NCBI RefSeq assembly: GCF_000271305.1
Contig: NZ_AKGD01000001.1
Coordinates: forward strand, 806,001-870,000
Origin: Hydrocarboniphaga effusa AP103
GTDB taxonomy: Bacteria > Pseudomonadota > Gammaproteobacteria > Nevskiales > Nevskiaceae
Reading direction: 5' to 3'
DNA: 64,000 bases
Position 1 is the first letter of the stretch, and each line of letters begins with the position of its first letter. The position numbers and the translations under genes were made by a program. Below the pieces are notes generated by a model. That model was not told the DNA's origin and did no database searches. It saw nothing but the letters and a program-made list of their open reading frames with translations. This document shows positions 27,770-36,179 of this stretch, in pieces.

Positions 27770-29176
27770 TCAGGGCGTCGCCGGCTGCGCGAGCAGGCGA
27801 TCGATTTCGGAGAAATCGGCCACCGTCAGCCGACCCACGATCTGCTTGAGCTGCAGCAGGCCGAGCAACAGGTTGTAGCGCGCGGTGTTGAGGTCGCGGC
27901 GCGACTGCACCACGCGGCTCTGCGCATCGAGCACGTCGGTGATCGTGCGCGTGCCGGCATCGTAGCCGTTGCGCGTGGCGATCTCCGCGGTCTCGGCGGA
28001 GGCGAGCGAGCGCTGGTAGGCGTTGACCTCGATGTACGCGGTTTCGACCGTGCGGTACTGCTGGCGCGTGCTGCGCTCGGTCTCGCGCTGGATGCGCACG
28101 AGGTCGGCCTCGGCGACGTCGCGCTGCGCGCCGGCCTGGCGCAGGCCGGCCAGCGTCGCGCCACCGGCGTAGAGCGGAATGTTGAGCTCGACGCCGACGC
28201 GCGCATCGTCGGTGCGCTGGCCGAAGGCGAAATCGCTGGTGTCGTCGCGGCCGACGCTGCCGACCAGATCGAGCGTCGGATACGCCGAGGCCCGCGCGCT
28301 CTGGTAGCGCGTGCGGGCGACGATCGCACTCTGCTCGGCCAGCGCGATGCGCGGGCTGTTGGCGCGCGCGGCGCCCACCCATTCGTCGACGTGCGCCGGC
28401 AGCAGGGGCGGAAAGCTCACCTCGGGCGGCAGGGCCGGCAGGCTCGCGTCGCCGTCACCGGTGGTTTCGTCGAGTTCGTCGCGTGCGTTCTGCAGATTGC
28501 GCCGAGCGCTCACGAGGTCGGCCTGGGCCAGATCGTGGCGGGCCTGCGCCTCCTTGAGGTCGGTACCCGGAGCCAGCTCCACCTCGTAGCGCTGGCGGGT
28601 GTTGTCGAGCGACTGCCCGATGGCGCGCGCCTCGGCCTCGGCCTGGGCGAGCTCGTCCTGGGCGATCAGCACGTTGAAATAGCGCTGGGCCACGCGCAGC
28701 TGCAGATCGAGCCGGGCGCTGCGGCGCGCGAGATCGGCCTGCGATTCGAGTGCCTTGGCGCGGTCGCCGATATCGAACCAGTCGAGCCGGAACAGCGGCT
28801 GGCGCAGGCTGGCGCTCGCCGACCAGGCCGGATAGCTGTCCTTGAACACGCCGCTGGAAGCCTGCTGTTCTTCGCTGCCCCCGCCCGCATCGCCGCTGCC
28901 GGAGCCCAGGTTGCTGAAAGCCGTGCTCTTGGATTCGGTGTGCGCGTAGTTCGCCGCGCCCTGCAGATTGACCTGCGGGCGGATCGAGGCGCGCTCGATG
29001 ATGCCGGCCTCGCGATCGGCCGCGAACTGGGCCTCGAAGACGGCCCGCGTCGGGTCGTGCCCGTCGGCCGCCATCAGGGCCTCGGTCAGCGACATGGCGG
29101 GGGCACAGGCGGTCCAGCCGCCCAGGCAGGCAGCCAGCAGCCAGCGCGAGGCATCAAGCCGGGGCGCAGCAGTCAT
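27770..29176 (-). CDS. TolC-family outer-membrane efflux protein
   Basis: 468 residues with a cleavable signal peptide (hydrophobic stretch to about TACAPA), then two repeats of long helices with many Ala/Arg/Glu/Gln (AQRYFNVLIAQDELAQAEAEA; REVERSTRQQYRTVETAYIEV-type) and barrel strands. It is the outer-membrane exit duct of the adjoining RND pump. The start at 29176 lies inside the 3' end of the tetR gene (23-base overlap), so translation is coupled to the regulator. Confidence 0.92.
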   Translation of the reverse strand: MTAAPRLDASRWLLAACLGGWTACAPAMSLTEALMAADGHDPTRAVFEAQFAADREAGIIERASIRPQVNLQGAANYAHTESKSTAFSNLGSGSGDAGGGSEEQQASSGVFKDSYPAWSASASLRQPLFRLDWFDIGDRAKALESQADLARRSARLDLQLRVAQRYFNVLIAQDELAQAEAEARAIGQSLDNTRQRYEVELAPGTDLKEAQARHDLAQADLVSARRNLQNARDELDETTGDGDASLPALPPEVSFPPLLPAHVDEWVGAARANSPRIALAEQSAIVARTRYQSARASAYPTLDLVGSVGRDDTSDFAFGQRTDDARVGVELNIPLYAGGATLAGLRQAGAQRDVAEADLVRIQRETERSTRQQYRTVETAYIEVNAYQRSLASAETAEIATRNGYDAGTRTITDVLDAQSRVVQSRRDLNTARYNLLLGLLQLKQIVGRLTVADFSEIDRLLAQPATP

Positions 29177-29882
29177 GAAATACCTCGTTGCGAATTCGAT
29201 CGATGAGCGCATCCAGCGCCTGCCCGTCCGCCGGGTCCACATAGGGTTTCCATTCGAGTCCGTTCAATAAGGCCTGGATGTGACGGCACATCAGGCGATA
29301 CGGGTTGTCGACGGCGAAAACATCCATCGCGCCGTCGGCGTGCGCCATATTGTGCATGCCGATCGTCTGGGCCCAGATCGCCGCCGCGACCTCCGCCGGG
29401 GTCTGTCCGCGCAGGTTCAGCTCGCCGCCCGCGGCCGCCCCGGCCACCACGCGGACCGTCAGCTCCACGAGTGGAGTCTGGGCTTCGAGCATTCGCTGGC
29501 GGCGAGCCGCCGAGGCCGCGCGCCAGACCACCTCGCAAAGCGCGTACTGGATCAGGCCGAAATGCTCGGGTTTGCTGGCCATGAAGATCATGTCCGCTAC
29601 CGTCATGGCGAAGATGCGCTCGCGCGAATTGCCGTTCCAGGCCACCGCCCGGCGCACCATGTCGGCATGCGAGCTGATTTCGATGTTGGCCAGCTCCAGC
29701 ACCAGATCTTCTTTCGATTCAAAGTGCTGGTAGAGCGTCCCGACGGCGTACTCGCAGCGCTCGGCGACCCTCGCCATCTGCAGGTTGAGCAGGCCATCCT
29801 CGCGGATCAGCTCGCGCGCAGCGTCGATGAACAGCTGTTCGCGCTGTTCGAAATCACGCTGTCGGCGCTCCCTGGTCCCCAT
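29154..29882 (-). CDS. TetR-family repressor of the RND efflux operon
   Basis: 242 residues. The N-terminal DNA-binding domain reads IDAARELIREDG, MARVAERCEYAVGTLYQHFESKEDLVLEL, the standard TetR helix-turn-helix. The rest is helical. The ATG at 29882 is used because sequence upstream belongs to the promoter. Being the first gene of the operon and overlapping tolC by 23 bases, it is cotranscribed with the pump it probably controls, through the palindrome in its own promoter (29916-29944). Confidence 0.9.
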   Translation of the reverse strand: MGTRERRQRDFEQREQLFIDAARELIREDGLLNLQMARVAERCEYAVGTLYQHFESKEDLVLELANIEISSHADMVRRAVAWNGNSRERIFAMTVADMIFMASKPEHFGLIQYALCEVVWRAASAARRQRMLEAQTPLVELTVRVVAGAAAGGELNLRGQTPAEVAAAIWAQTIGMHNMAHADGAMDVFAVDNPYRLMCRHIQALLNGLEWKPYVDPADGQALDALIDRIRNEVFHDCCAPA

Positions 29883-29915
29883 CCCTGCCAATAGTTGTTC
29901 GTATTCTTTCGGTGA

Positions 29916-29944
29916 ACTTAATTCAAATTTGAATCGTAAATCAA
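29916..29944 (-). promoter_or_regulatory. Promoter and operator of the tetR-RND operon
   Basis: Read on the minus strand: TTGATT (29944-29939) as -35, a 17-base spacer and TTAAGT (29921-29916) as a weak -10. A 14-bp perfect palindrome ATTCAAATTTGAAT (29921-29934) fills the spacer, exactly where a TetR dimer would block polymerase. A further TCAAATTT copy lies at 29941-29948, 18 bases from the first. The stretch is far more A/T-rich than its surroundings. Confidence 0.6.
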
Positions 29945-30043
29945 ATTTCAGCCTGAAGTTCGAGCCTGGCGAGGTGATCGGCTTGGCAGGTCGGTGACGA
30001 CTTGCCCACACTGCGGCTTTCCGCCGCCGGAACTCGCACGAGC

Positions 30044-30844
30044 GTGTCCTTCATCGACTTTCGCAATGTCTGGCTCGAATACGGCGACAGCGTCGTGCTC
30101 GAAAAGCTCTCCTTGCGCATCGGGCGCGGCGAATTCTGCGTCGTGGTCGGCGCGCAGGGCTGCGGCAAGTCGAGCCTGTTGCGGCTCTTGCTGGGCCGGA
30201 TTCCGGCCAGCCGCGGGCGCATTCTGCTCGACGGAGTTGCGCTCGAAAGCAGCCCGGTCAAACGCGGGCTGGTCTACCCGGCCGATACACCCGATGCGCT
30301 CTATCCCCACCTGAACCTGCGCGACAACCTGTTGCTGGGCCTGGAACTGCAGCGCTCGCGCTGGTTCGGGCGCCTGTTCGGGGCAAGTCGCGAGCGCCAA
30401 CACGAAAAAGTCGAGGCCATGGTCGACCTCACCGGACTGCGTGCGCTCATGCACAAGATGCCGGCCCAGCTGTCGCCTGTTTCGTTGCAAAGGCTGGCGA
30501 TCGCGCAGTCGCTCATCGTTCAGCCGCAGATTCTGCTGCTCGACGACCCGTTTCATCGCTTCGACGTGGGAGCGCGCAAGGACTTGCACGCGATGCTGCT
30601 CGACTTGTGGAAACGCACCGGCATCACCGTGCTGATGACCACGCGCGACTTGAGCGAGGGGTTCGCGCTAGGAACCCGCCTGCTTGCCCTCGACAAGCCG
30701 AGCTTCGATCCGCGCCAGCCCACGATCTATGGCTCGCGACTGACCTACGACATCCAGCTCAACCGCAGTCGCCGCGCCGCCGTGCCGGACGTGCTGCCGG
30801 CCGATCTGGTCGAAAAACTCGTTCGCCGCGCACCGGGCGCCTAG
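30044..30844 (+). CDS. ABC transporter ATPase, NitT/TauT type
   Basis: 266 residues from GTG at 30044 (MSFIDFRNVW; a TTG at 30002 would add 14 residues). Walker A is GAQGCGKSS, Walker B ILLLDDPF; the signature motif is degenerate (LSPVSLQRLAIAQ instead of LSGGQ), and the switch His after MTTRDLSEG is not evident. The closing IYGSRLTYDIQLNRS resembles the tail of ATPases of the nitrate/taurine/urea-carboxylase-linked transporters. Its likely partner is the orphan permease at 22475. It diverges from the tetR-RND operon. Confidence 0.8.
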   Translation: MSFIDFRNVWLEYGDSVVLEKLSLRIGRGEFCVVVGAQGCGKSSLLRLLLGRIPASRGRILLDGVALESSPVKRGLVYPADTPDALYPHLNLRDNLLLGLELQRSRWFGRLFGASRERQHEKVEAMVDLTGLRALMHKMPAQLSPVSLQRLAIAQSLIVQPQILLLDDPFHRFDVGARKDLHAMLLDLWKRTGITVLMTTRDLSEGFALGTRLLALDKPSFDPRQPTIYGSRLTYDIQLNRSRRAAVPDVLPADLVEKLVRRAPGA

Positions 30845-30887
30845 TCGGTCCGCCGAGGCGGCGGCGTTGGCGACCTTCGGCTAGAAA

Positions 30888-31862
30888 CTAGCCCACGTCC
30901 GCCGCGGGATGGGCGAGGTGCTCGAGTTCGGCTGTGAGTTCCGTCTGCGTGATGGCCGAGCGCGCTCCGATCGACTGCAGGGTACTGCGATGACGTTCCG
31001 CGTCGCGGCCGACCACGATCACCGGGAGCTCGGTGTCCAGGCGGTTACGCAAGCTGGACAGCTCGGACTCCACGCGGTCATCGTCACCATTGCCGGAGAG
31101 ACTCACGATCACGGCCCGTGCGTGGCGTCGTTCGGCGACGAAGGCGATTTCATCGGCCGGCAGCCCCACACCGAGATAAACCACCTGCCAGCCTCCGCGA
31201 TTGGCCGTCACCGCCGACGCCAAAGCGCCGATCTCGTGCAGCGAACTCACCGGCGCGCAGACCAACACGGTGGCGCCGATCGAGTGGACACTCTTGGTGC
31301 TCAGCAGATCGCCGACGAAGCGGCGCAGATAGGCCATCGCGAACTGCTCGTGCGCCAATCGCAACTCCCCCTGGCGACGCCGACGCAAGAGTTCGTCGGA
31401 GAGCGGCGCGACGAAGTCGTCGAACAAGGCCGTTCCGGTGAGCGTACGCGTAGCCTGCAACAGGGACTGCGACAGACCCGGGCCGTCGAGCCCCCGCACC
31501 ATGTCCATCGCCAGCTCGATGAGCCGGTTCGTGGTCATCGGTATACGCGGCGAGGCCTCGACACCTGGAACGGCATCCTGTCCCACGAGCGCGCGCAGAT
31601 CCTCTAGCGGCAGGTCGGCGATTTCGCTGATGCGATGACCCAGATCCACCGCCTGACGCAGCAGCACCAGGCGCTGGATTTCCCACTCGGAATACAACCG
31701 CCGACCCTTGGCGGTACGCTCCGGCACGATCGCCTCGTAGCGACGTTCCCAAGCCCGAATCACATGTGCGGTGAGGCCGGCCCGGCGGGCCGCGACGTTG
31801 ATCGGGCAACGCGGAGCCTCGGTGGAATGCGGCTTCTCCAGGCTTTTTCTCGGCATGTTCAT
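30888..31862 (-). CDS. MerR-family regulator with B12-binding-like domain
   Basis: 324 residues. Residues 20-90 are a MerR helix-turn-helix (INVAARRAGLTAHVIRAWERRY and GRRLYSEWEIQRL). The C-terminal part is like the cobalamin-binding module of CarH/LitR photoreceptors: a helical bundle (115-185) and a Rossmann-like half with LHEIGALASA, where His209 sits at the lower-ligand position. The Trp/His pair of the CarH upper face is not evident (Arg run at 160-163) and the E-H pair reads E172-Q173, so light sensing is doubtful. Start 31862 or ATG at 31856. Confidence 0.78.
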   Translation of the reverse strand: MNMPRKSLEKPHSTEAPRCPINVAARRAGLTAHVIRAWERRYEAIVPERTAKGRRLYSEWEIQRLVLLRQAVDLGHRISEIADLPLEDLRALVGQDAVPGVEASPRIPMTTNRLIELAMDMVRGLDGPGLSQSLLQATRTLTGTALFDDFVAPLSDELLRRRRQGELRLAHEQFAMAYLRRFVGDLLSTKSVHSIGATVLVCAPVSSLHEIGALASAVTANRGGWQVVYLGVGLPADEIAFVAERRHARAVIVSLSGNGDDDRVESELSSLRNRLDTELPVIVVGRDAERHRSTLQSIGARSAITQTELTAELEHLAHPAADVG

Positions 31863-32034
31863 AGACGGACTGCTGCCTAAAGTTGAAGCCCAGTCTAGGA
31901 ACGCAAAGCTGAATCCCGACCAAAACCGGCCAACTCCTGGCGAACCCGCCGGACCCAAGCAGGCTCAGCGAAGCCGCAATGGATGCATGCCCCCGCGTCG
32001 TACGGCCGAGCCGCAGCCGTGCCGTGAGATGGGC

Positions 32035-33390
32035 TCAGTCGCCCGCGATCATCATGCCGTCGATGAGCACCGAGCCGCAGCGGATGTTCGAGCGCGTATC
32101 GACGTCTCTGCCGACTTCACGGATACGCCCATACAAATCGAGCAGGTTGCCCGCGATCGTCGCGTTCTCGACCGGATATTGAATTTCGCCGTTCTCGACC
32201 CAGAAGCCGGCGGCGCCGCGTGAGTAATCCCCCGTCACGCCATTGACGCCCTGCCCCATGAGCTCGGTGACGACCAGACCCTCGCCCATTTCACGCAACA
32301 GCGAGGCATAGTCGTGCGAGCCGTGGCTCACGAGCAGGTTGAACACGCCGCCCGCATTGCCGGTGGTTTGAAGACCCAGTTTGCGTGCGGAGTAGCTGCC
32401 GAGCAGCCAGCCTCGCAGCACGCCATTCTCGACCAGCGTGCGGTCGCTCGTCGCAACGCCTTCGTGATCGAATGCAGAGCTCGACGAAGCGCCGAGCAGG
32501 AAAGGCTTCTGTTCGAGGGTGATCTGCGAAGCGAACACCGGCTTGTCGAGGTGGTCGAGCAGAAAACTCGCACGCCGGTACAGCGAGCCACCCGAGATCG
32601 CGCCGACGAAGTGGCCGAAGAGGCTGCGGGCCATCTGCGGGACGAACAGCACCGCTGCGTTGCGCGTCGACAGGCGCCGCGCACCCAGGCGCGCGACCGT
32701 GCGCTCGCCCGCACGGCGGCCGATCGCCTCGGGCGTATCGAGCAGGCGCGCATCGCGCCCGCCGTCGTACCAGTAATCGCGTTGCATGTTGCCGTTGGCG
32801 TCGGTGGCGATGACCGCGCACGAGATCGAATGCTGCGTTCCGCTGCGACGGCCGACGAAACCGTGGCTGTTGGCGTACAGCGAAACGCCGCGCTGCGTCG
32901 ACAGACCCGCACCTTCGGTCTGGGTGATGCGCGCATCGACCGCCATTGCAGCAGCCTCGCAGGCACGCGCGAGCTCCACCGCGTGCGCAGGCTGCAGGTC
33001 CCAGTAATGATCGAGCTGCAGGTCGGGGAAGACGGTCGCGAGCCGATGCGGATCGGCGAGTCCCGAGCAGGGATCCTCTTCGGTGACCTGCGCGATCGCG
33101 ACGGCCGCCTCGACCGCTTGGCGGATACCCGAATCGGACAAATCGCCGGTCGAGGCGCTGCCCTTGCGCTTGCCGAAATACACCGTCAGCGACAGGTCGC
33201 GATCACGCTGGAACTCGAGGCTCTCGACTTCCGATTTGCGCACGCTGACCGAGAATCCCCGCGAGTGCGAGAGCCCTGCTTCGGCCTGCGTCGCGCCCGC
33301 AGCCTTGGCTGCATCGAGGACACGCTGCATGAGCGGTTCGAGATCGACGGCAAGCGGCAAACCATCGGCGGAAGTCAAAGCAGGCGACAT
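32035..33390 (-). CDS. pmbA: TldE/PmbA metallopeptidase subunit
   Basis: 451 residues, the normal PmbA length. Together with TldD this protein forms a cytoplasmic protease that degrades unfolded peptides and matures microcins. Characteristic stretches: VRKSEVESLEFQRDRDLSLTVYFGKRKG near residue 55, EEDPCSGLADP, DGVATSDRTLVENGVLRGWLLGSYSARKLG-type region and the end NATIAGNLLDLYGRIREVG with SNIRCGSVLIDGMMIAGD. TldD is not in the window. The gene stands alone. Confidence 0.95.
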   Translation of the reverse strand: MSPALTSADGLPLAVDLEPLMQRVLDAAKAAGATQAEAGLSHSRGFSVSVRKSEVESLEFQRDRDLSLTVYFGKRKGSASTGDLSDSGIRQAVEAAVAIAQVTEEDPCSGLADPHRLATVFPDLQLDHYWDLQPAHAVELARACEAAAMAVDARITQTEGAGLSTQRGVSLYANSHGFVGRRSGTQHSISCAVIATDANGNMQRDYWYDGGRDARLLDTPEAIGRRAGERTVARLGARRLSTRNAAVLFVPQMARSLFGHFVGAISGGSLYRRASFLLDHLDKPVFASQITLEQKPFLLGASSSSAFDHEGVATSDRTLVENGVLRGWLLGSYSARKLGLQTTGNAGGVFNLLVSHGSHDYASLLREMGEGLVVTELMGQGVNGVTGDYSRGAAGFWVENGEIQYPVENATIAGNLLDLYGRIREVGRDVDTRSNIRCGSVLIDGMMIAGD

Positions 33391-33607
33391 GGGAGCGCGG
33401 TTCCAAAAAAAGCACGGGGCCGGAGCTTAGCAGCCACTCCAGCGCCCCCCAAGCGATCTGGCCGGATTCAGGCCGAGGCCAGCCGTGACTCGCACACTGG
33501 ACGCAGTCGCCACGGATCGGACGACGTATGCGATGCGATGCTTTTCGGATGAACCGGACTCGTTGCAGGCACGGCATCAAACCAAGTCCATGGACAGGAG
33601 AACCCGC

Positions 33608-33901
33608 ATGAAAAAACCCCTCATCTTGATCGCCCTGGGTGCAATGCTGCTGGCCGGTACCGCCAGCCGCGCCCACGCGGACAACGACTACTCGCGCGCC
33701 GAACAGCGCGCGGACCGCCAGGACGCGCGCGCGGATGCACGCGAGCGTCGCGAAGACATCGCGCGCAACTCGGCCGACCAGCGTCAGGAAAATCGCCGCG
33801 ATCGCCAGGAGCTCCGGCAGGACGCGCGCGATGCGCGGGAAGACCCCCGCCGCGAGATTCGCGACGACCGCCAGGAGCTTCGCCGCGATCAGAAGAACTG
33901 A
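33608..33901 (+). CDS. Secreted small protein rich in Arg, Asp and Gln
   Basis: 97 residues with a clear signal peptide (KKPLILIALGAMLLAG then SRAHA). The mature part of about 75 residues is almost entirely Arg, Asp, Glu, Gln and Ala in a repeating pattern (RQDARADARERRED, RRDRQELRQDARDARED, RDDRQELRRDQKN), predicted to be one long charged helix. The ATG at 33608 has CAGGAG at 33595-33600. Function unknown; similar low-complexity periplasmic proteins exist in many Proteobacteria. It ends before a strong terminator. Confidence 0.75.
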   Translation: MKKPLILIALGAMLLAGTASRAHADNDYSRAEQRADRQDARADARERREDIARNSADQRQENRRDRQELRQDARDAREDPRREIRDDRQELRRDQKN

Positions 33902-33924
33902 TCGCCCCGTTTTGAACGGTTTTG

Positions 33925-33960
33925 AAAAGAAAGGCGCCTCAGGCGCCTTTCTTTTTGCTC
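33925..33960. terminator. Bidirectional terminator
   Basis: Bases 33925-33938 pair perfectly with 33942-33955 (core AAGGCGCC/GGCGCCTT) around the loop TCA, with A- and T-runs on both sides. The loop TCA read on the minus strand is the TGA stop of the hydroxylase gene, so the stop codon itself forms the loop. Confidence 0.88.
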
Positions 33961-34763
33961 GTCTGCTCGTAGAAACCGAGCTGCCACTTGCGCTGCTTGG
34001 CCGCAGCGCGGCGCATCAACGGCAACAGGCCGGCGCCGACCAGCGATGCGCGATTGAGCCAGTGAAACGGCTGATGCAGCGGACGCGCGAAATCGACGAA
34101 CAGCACCACGCGCCAACCTTCGGTGTGATTCCAGGCTTCGTGATTGAAGCTGTCGTCGAAGATCAGGCTCGCACCCTCGCTCCAGTGGCAGATCTGGTCG
34201 GCAATGCGGATGCCCGCCATCCAGCGGGGCTCGGGCACGATGAGCCCGAGGTGATAGCGCAGGATACCGTTGTAGGCCCCGCGATGCGGCGGAATGTGCT
34301 TGCCGGGTGCCAGGATGCTGAAGAACGCATTCATCACGCCCGGAATGTGCGACAGCGCCTGCATCGTCCGCGGGCAACGGCTCGCGTTCTCGCGGCAATC
34401 CATGCCGGCGCCGAGCAGCCAGAACGTCTTCCACTGATCGTCCTGCGTGATCGTGCGCACTTCATCGAGTATCTGGTGGAAGTCCGGCAGCTGCTGGCGC
34501 TGCACCATCACCTGATCGAGCTCGGCGCGAATCTCGGGCCAGTAGCGCTCCACTTCGGCCGCCCACGGAAAATCGGCGGTGTCGTACACCGGGCGATCGT
34601 CGAGCCTGGAGACCTTGGCGACCGCGGCTTCGAGCGCCTGTTCGCTGCGTCGCAGCAGCTTCGAGAGGGGGCCGCGCGCCGGCACCAAAGTATGCGCGCG
34701 CCCGAGTTTTTGAGCCTGCTCGGGCGAGATGTGCAACGGGACCGACGGTCGAGCGTCATCCAT
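33939..34763 (-). CDS. Aspartyl/asparaginyl beta-hydroxylase-family dioxygenase
   Basis: 274 residues of the AspH/LpxO family, Fe(II)- and 2-oxoglutarate-dependent hydroxylases. The C-terminal half has the family motifs KHIPPHRGAYNGILRYHLGL (His160-Arg161, His171) and DDSFNHEAWNHTEGWRVVL (His208, Arg218), covering the two iron His and the co-substrate Arg. An N-terminal 100-residue helical part precedes them. Bacterial relatives hydroxylate lipid A acyl chains or protein side chains; no membrane segment is seen here, so LpxO activity is not implied. It is 75 bases downstream of mpl. Confidence 0.87.
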   Translation of the reverse strand: MDDARPSVPLHISPEQAQKLGRAHTLVPARGPLSKLLRRSEQALEAAVAKVSRLDDRPVYDTADFPWAAEVERYWPEIRAELDQVMVQRQQLPDFHQILDEVRTITQDDQWKTFWLLGAGMDCRENASRCPRTMQALSHIPGVMNAFFSILAPGKHIPPHRGAYNGILRYHLGLIVPEPRWMAGIRIADQICHWSEGASLIFDDSFNHEAWNHTEGWRVVLFVDFARPLHQPFHWLNRASLVGAGLLPLMRRAAAKQRKWQLGFYEQTSKKKGA

Positions 34764-34838
34764 GTTTCGGCAGCCCCGATCGATGATGGGCGAAGGCGCG
34801 CGACTGTGTCGGCGCGGCCATGAATTGCTTCTGAATGT

Positions 34839-36179
34839 TCACGCGGCCAGGGCGGCCAGCAGCCTGCCGTGAATGCCGCCGAAATCGCCGTTGCTCATGA
34901 CCAGCACGCGATCGCCCGCACGCGCCTCGGCCGTGATGGCCGCGACCAGTGCGTCGAAATCCGCATGCGTCGACACCGGCACGCGCGCGGCCGCGAGTGC
35001 GGACTGCGCATCCCACTTCAGATCGGGACGCGCATAGACGAAAGCGACGTCGGCGCCGTCGAGACTGTGCGCGAGCTCGTCGGCATGGCTGCCGAGGCGC
35101 ATGGTGTTCGAACGCGGTTCGAGCACCGCGAGGATGCGCCCGCCGGGCTGCTCGCGCAGCGCCGCGAGCGTCACCGCGATCGCGGTCGGGTGATGGGCGA
35201 AGTCGTCGTAGACCTGCACGCCACGCGCTTCGCCGCGCAGCTCGAGCCGACGACGCACGCTTTGGAATCCCGGCAGCGCCGCGATCAGCGTGTCGATCGG
35301 TGCACCGACGTGCGCGGCCGCGGCGAATGCGGCGAGCGTGTTCGAGCGATTGTGCGCACCGGCCAGCGGCGTATCGACGATGCCTTTCGATTCCCCGTTT
35401 ACGAACAGCTCGAAGCCCTGCCCGCGAGGCTCGGCGCGCCAGCCGGCTTCGTCGTCGAAGCGCACGACCTCGCTCCAGCAGCCCATTGCGAGCACGCGCT
35501 CGAGCGCCGCGTCGCGGCCGTTGACGACGAGCCGTCCGCTGCCCGGCACCGTGCGTACGAGGTGGTGGAACTGACGCTCGATCGCCGCGAGGTCCGGAAA
35601 GATGTCCGCGTGGTCGTATTCGAGGTTATTGAGAACTGCGGTGCGCGGCCGGTAGTGCACGAACTTGCTGCGCTTGTCGAAGAAGGCGGTGTCGTATTCA
35701 TCGGCCTCGATGACGAAGCAGTTTCCTTCGCCGAGGCGCGCGGAGAGGCCAAAATTGAGCGGCACGCCACCGACCAGGAAACCGGGCTTCAGTCCGGCGG
35801 CTTCGAGCAGATAGGCCAGCAGCGAGCTCGTGGTGGTCTTGCCGTGCGTGCCCGCGACCGCGAGCACGTGGCGACCGGCCAGCACGTTCTCGGCGAGCCA
35901 CTGGGGACCGGACACGTAGGGCAGGCCGGCGTCGAGCACGTACTCCATCGCCGGATTGCCGCGCGTAACGACATTGCCGACGACGACGATATCGGGCGCC
36001 GGCTGCAGGTGCTCGGGCGAATAGCCGCGCTGCAGCTCGATGCCGAGCGCTTCGAGCTGCGTCGACATCGGCGGCCAGGCATTGGCGTCCGAGCCGGTCA
36101 CGCGGTGCCCGGCCTCGCGCGCGATGGCGGCGATGCCGGCCATGAAGGTTCCGCAGATGCCGAGGATGTGCAGGTGCAT
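34839..36179 (-). CDS. mpl: UDP-N-acetylmuramate:L-Ala-gamma-D-Glu-meso-DAP ligase
   Basis: 446 residues (E. coli Mpl is about 457). It re-attaches recycled murein tripeptide to UDP-MurNAc in the cytoplasm. MHLHILGICGTFMAGIAAIAREAGHRVTGSD is the Mpl N-terminus, GTHGKTTTSSLLAYLLE is the ATP-binding Mur-ligase motif, followed by FVIEADEYDTAFFDKRSKFVHYRP and a C-terminal domain with DDFAHHPTAI and LEPRSNTMRLG. Its ATG overlaps the stop of the upstream membrane protein gene by one base. Confidence 0.96.
   Translation of the reverse strand: MHLHILGICGTFMAGIAAIAREAGHRVTGSDANAWPPMSTQLEALGIELQRGYSPEHLQPAPDIVVVGNVVTRGNPAMEYVLDAGLPYVSGPQWLAENVLAGRHVLAVAGTHGKTTTSSLLAYLLEAAGLKPGFLVGGVPLNFGLSARLGEGNCFVIEADEYDTAFFDKRSKFVHYRPRTAVLNNLEYDHADIFPDLAAIERQFHHLVRTVPGSGRLVVNGRDAALERVLAMGCWSEVVRFDDEAGWRAEPRGQGFELFVNGESKGIVDTPLAGAHNRSNTLAAFAAAAHVGAPIDTLIAALPGFQSVRRRLELRGEARGVQVYDDFAHHPTAIAVTLAALREQPGGRILAVLEPRSNTMRLGSHADELAHSLDGADVAFVYARPDLKWDAQSALAAARVPVSTHADFDALVAAITAEARAGDRVLVMSNGDFGGIHGRLLAALAA

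Noticed and set aside
26096..29206. A 1036-codon open frame on the plus strand
   Set aside because: It is antisense to the RND and adaptor/channel genes, whose conserved domains are clear. Long complementary frames are expected in high-GC DNA and this one has no recognisable domain.
30879..30893. A 6-bp hairpin (GGCTAG/CTAGCC) at the end of the MerR gene
   Set aside because: No T tract follows on either strand; it is too weak to call a terminator.
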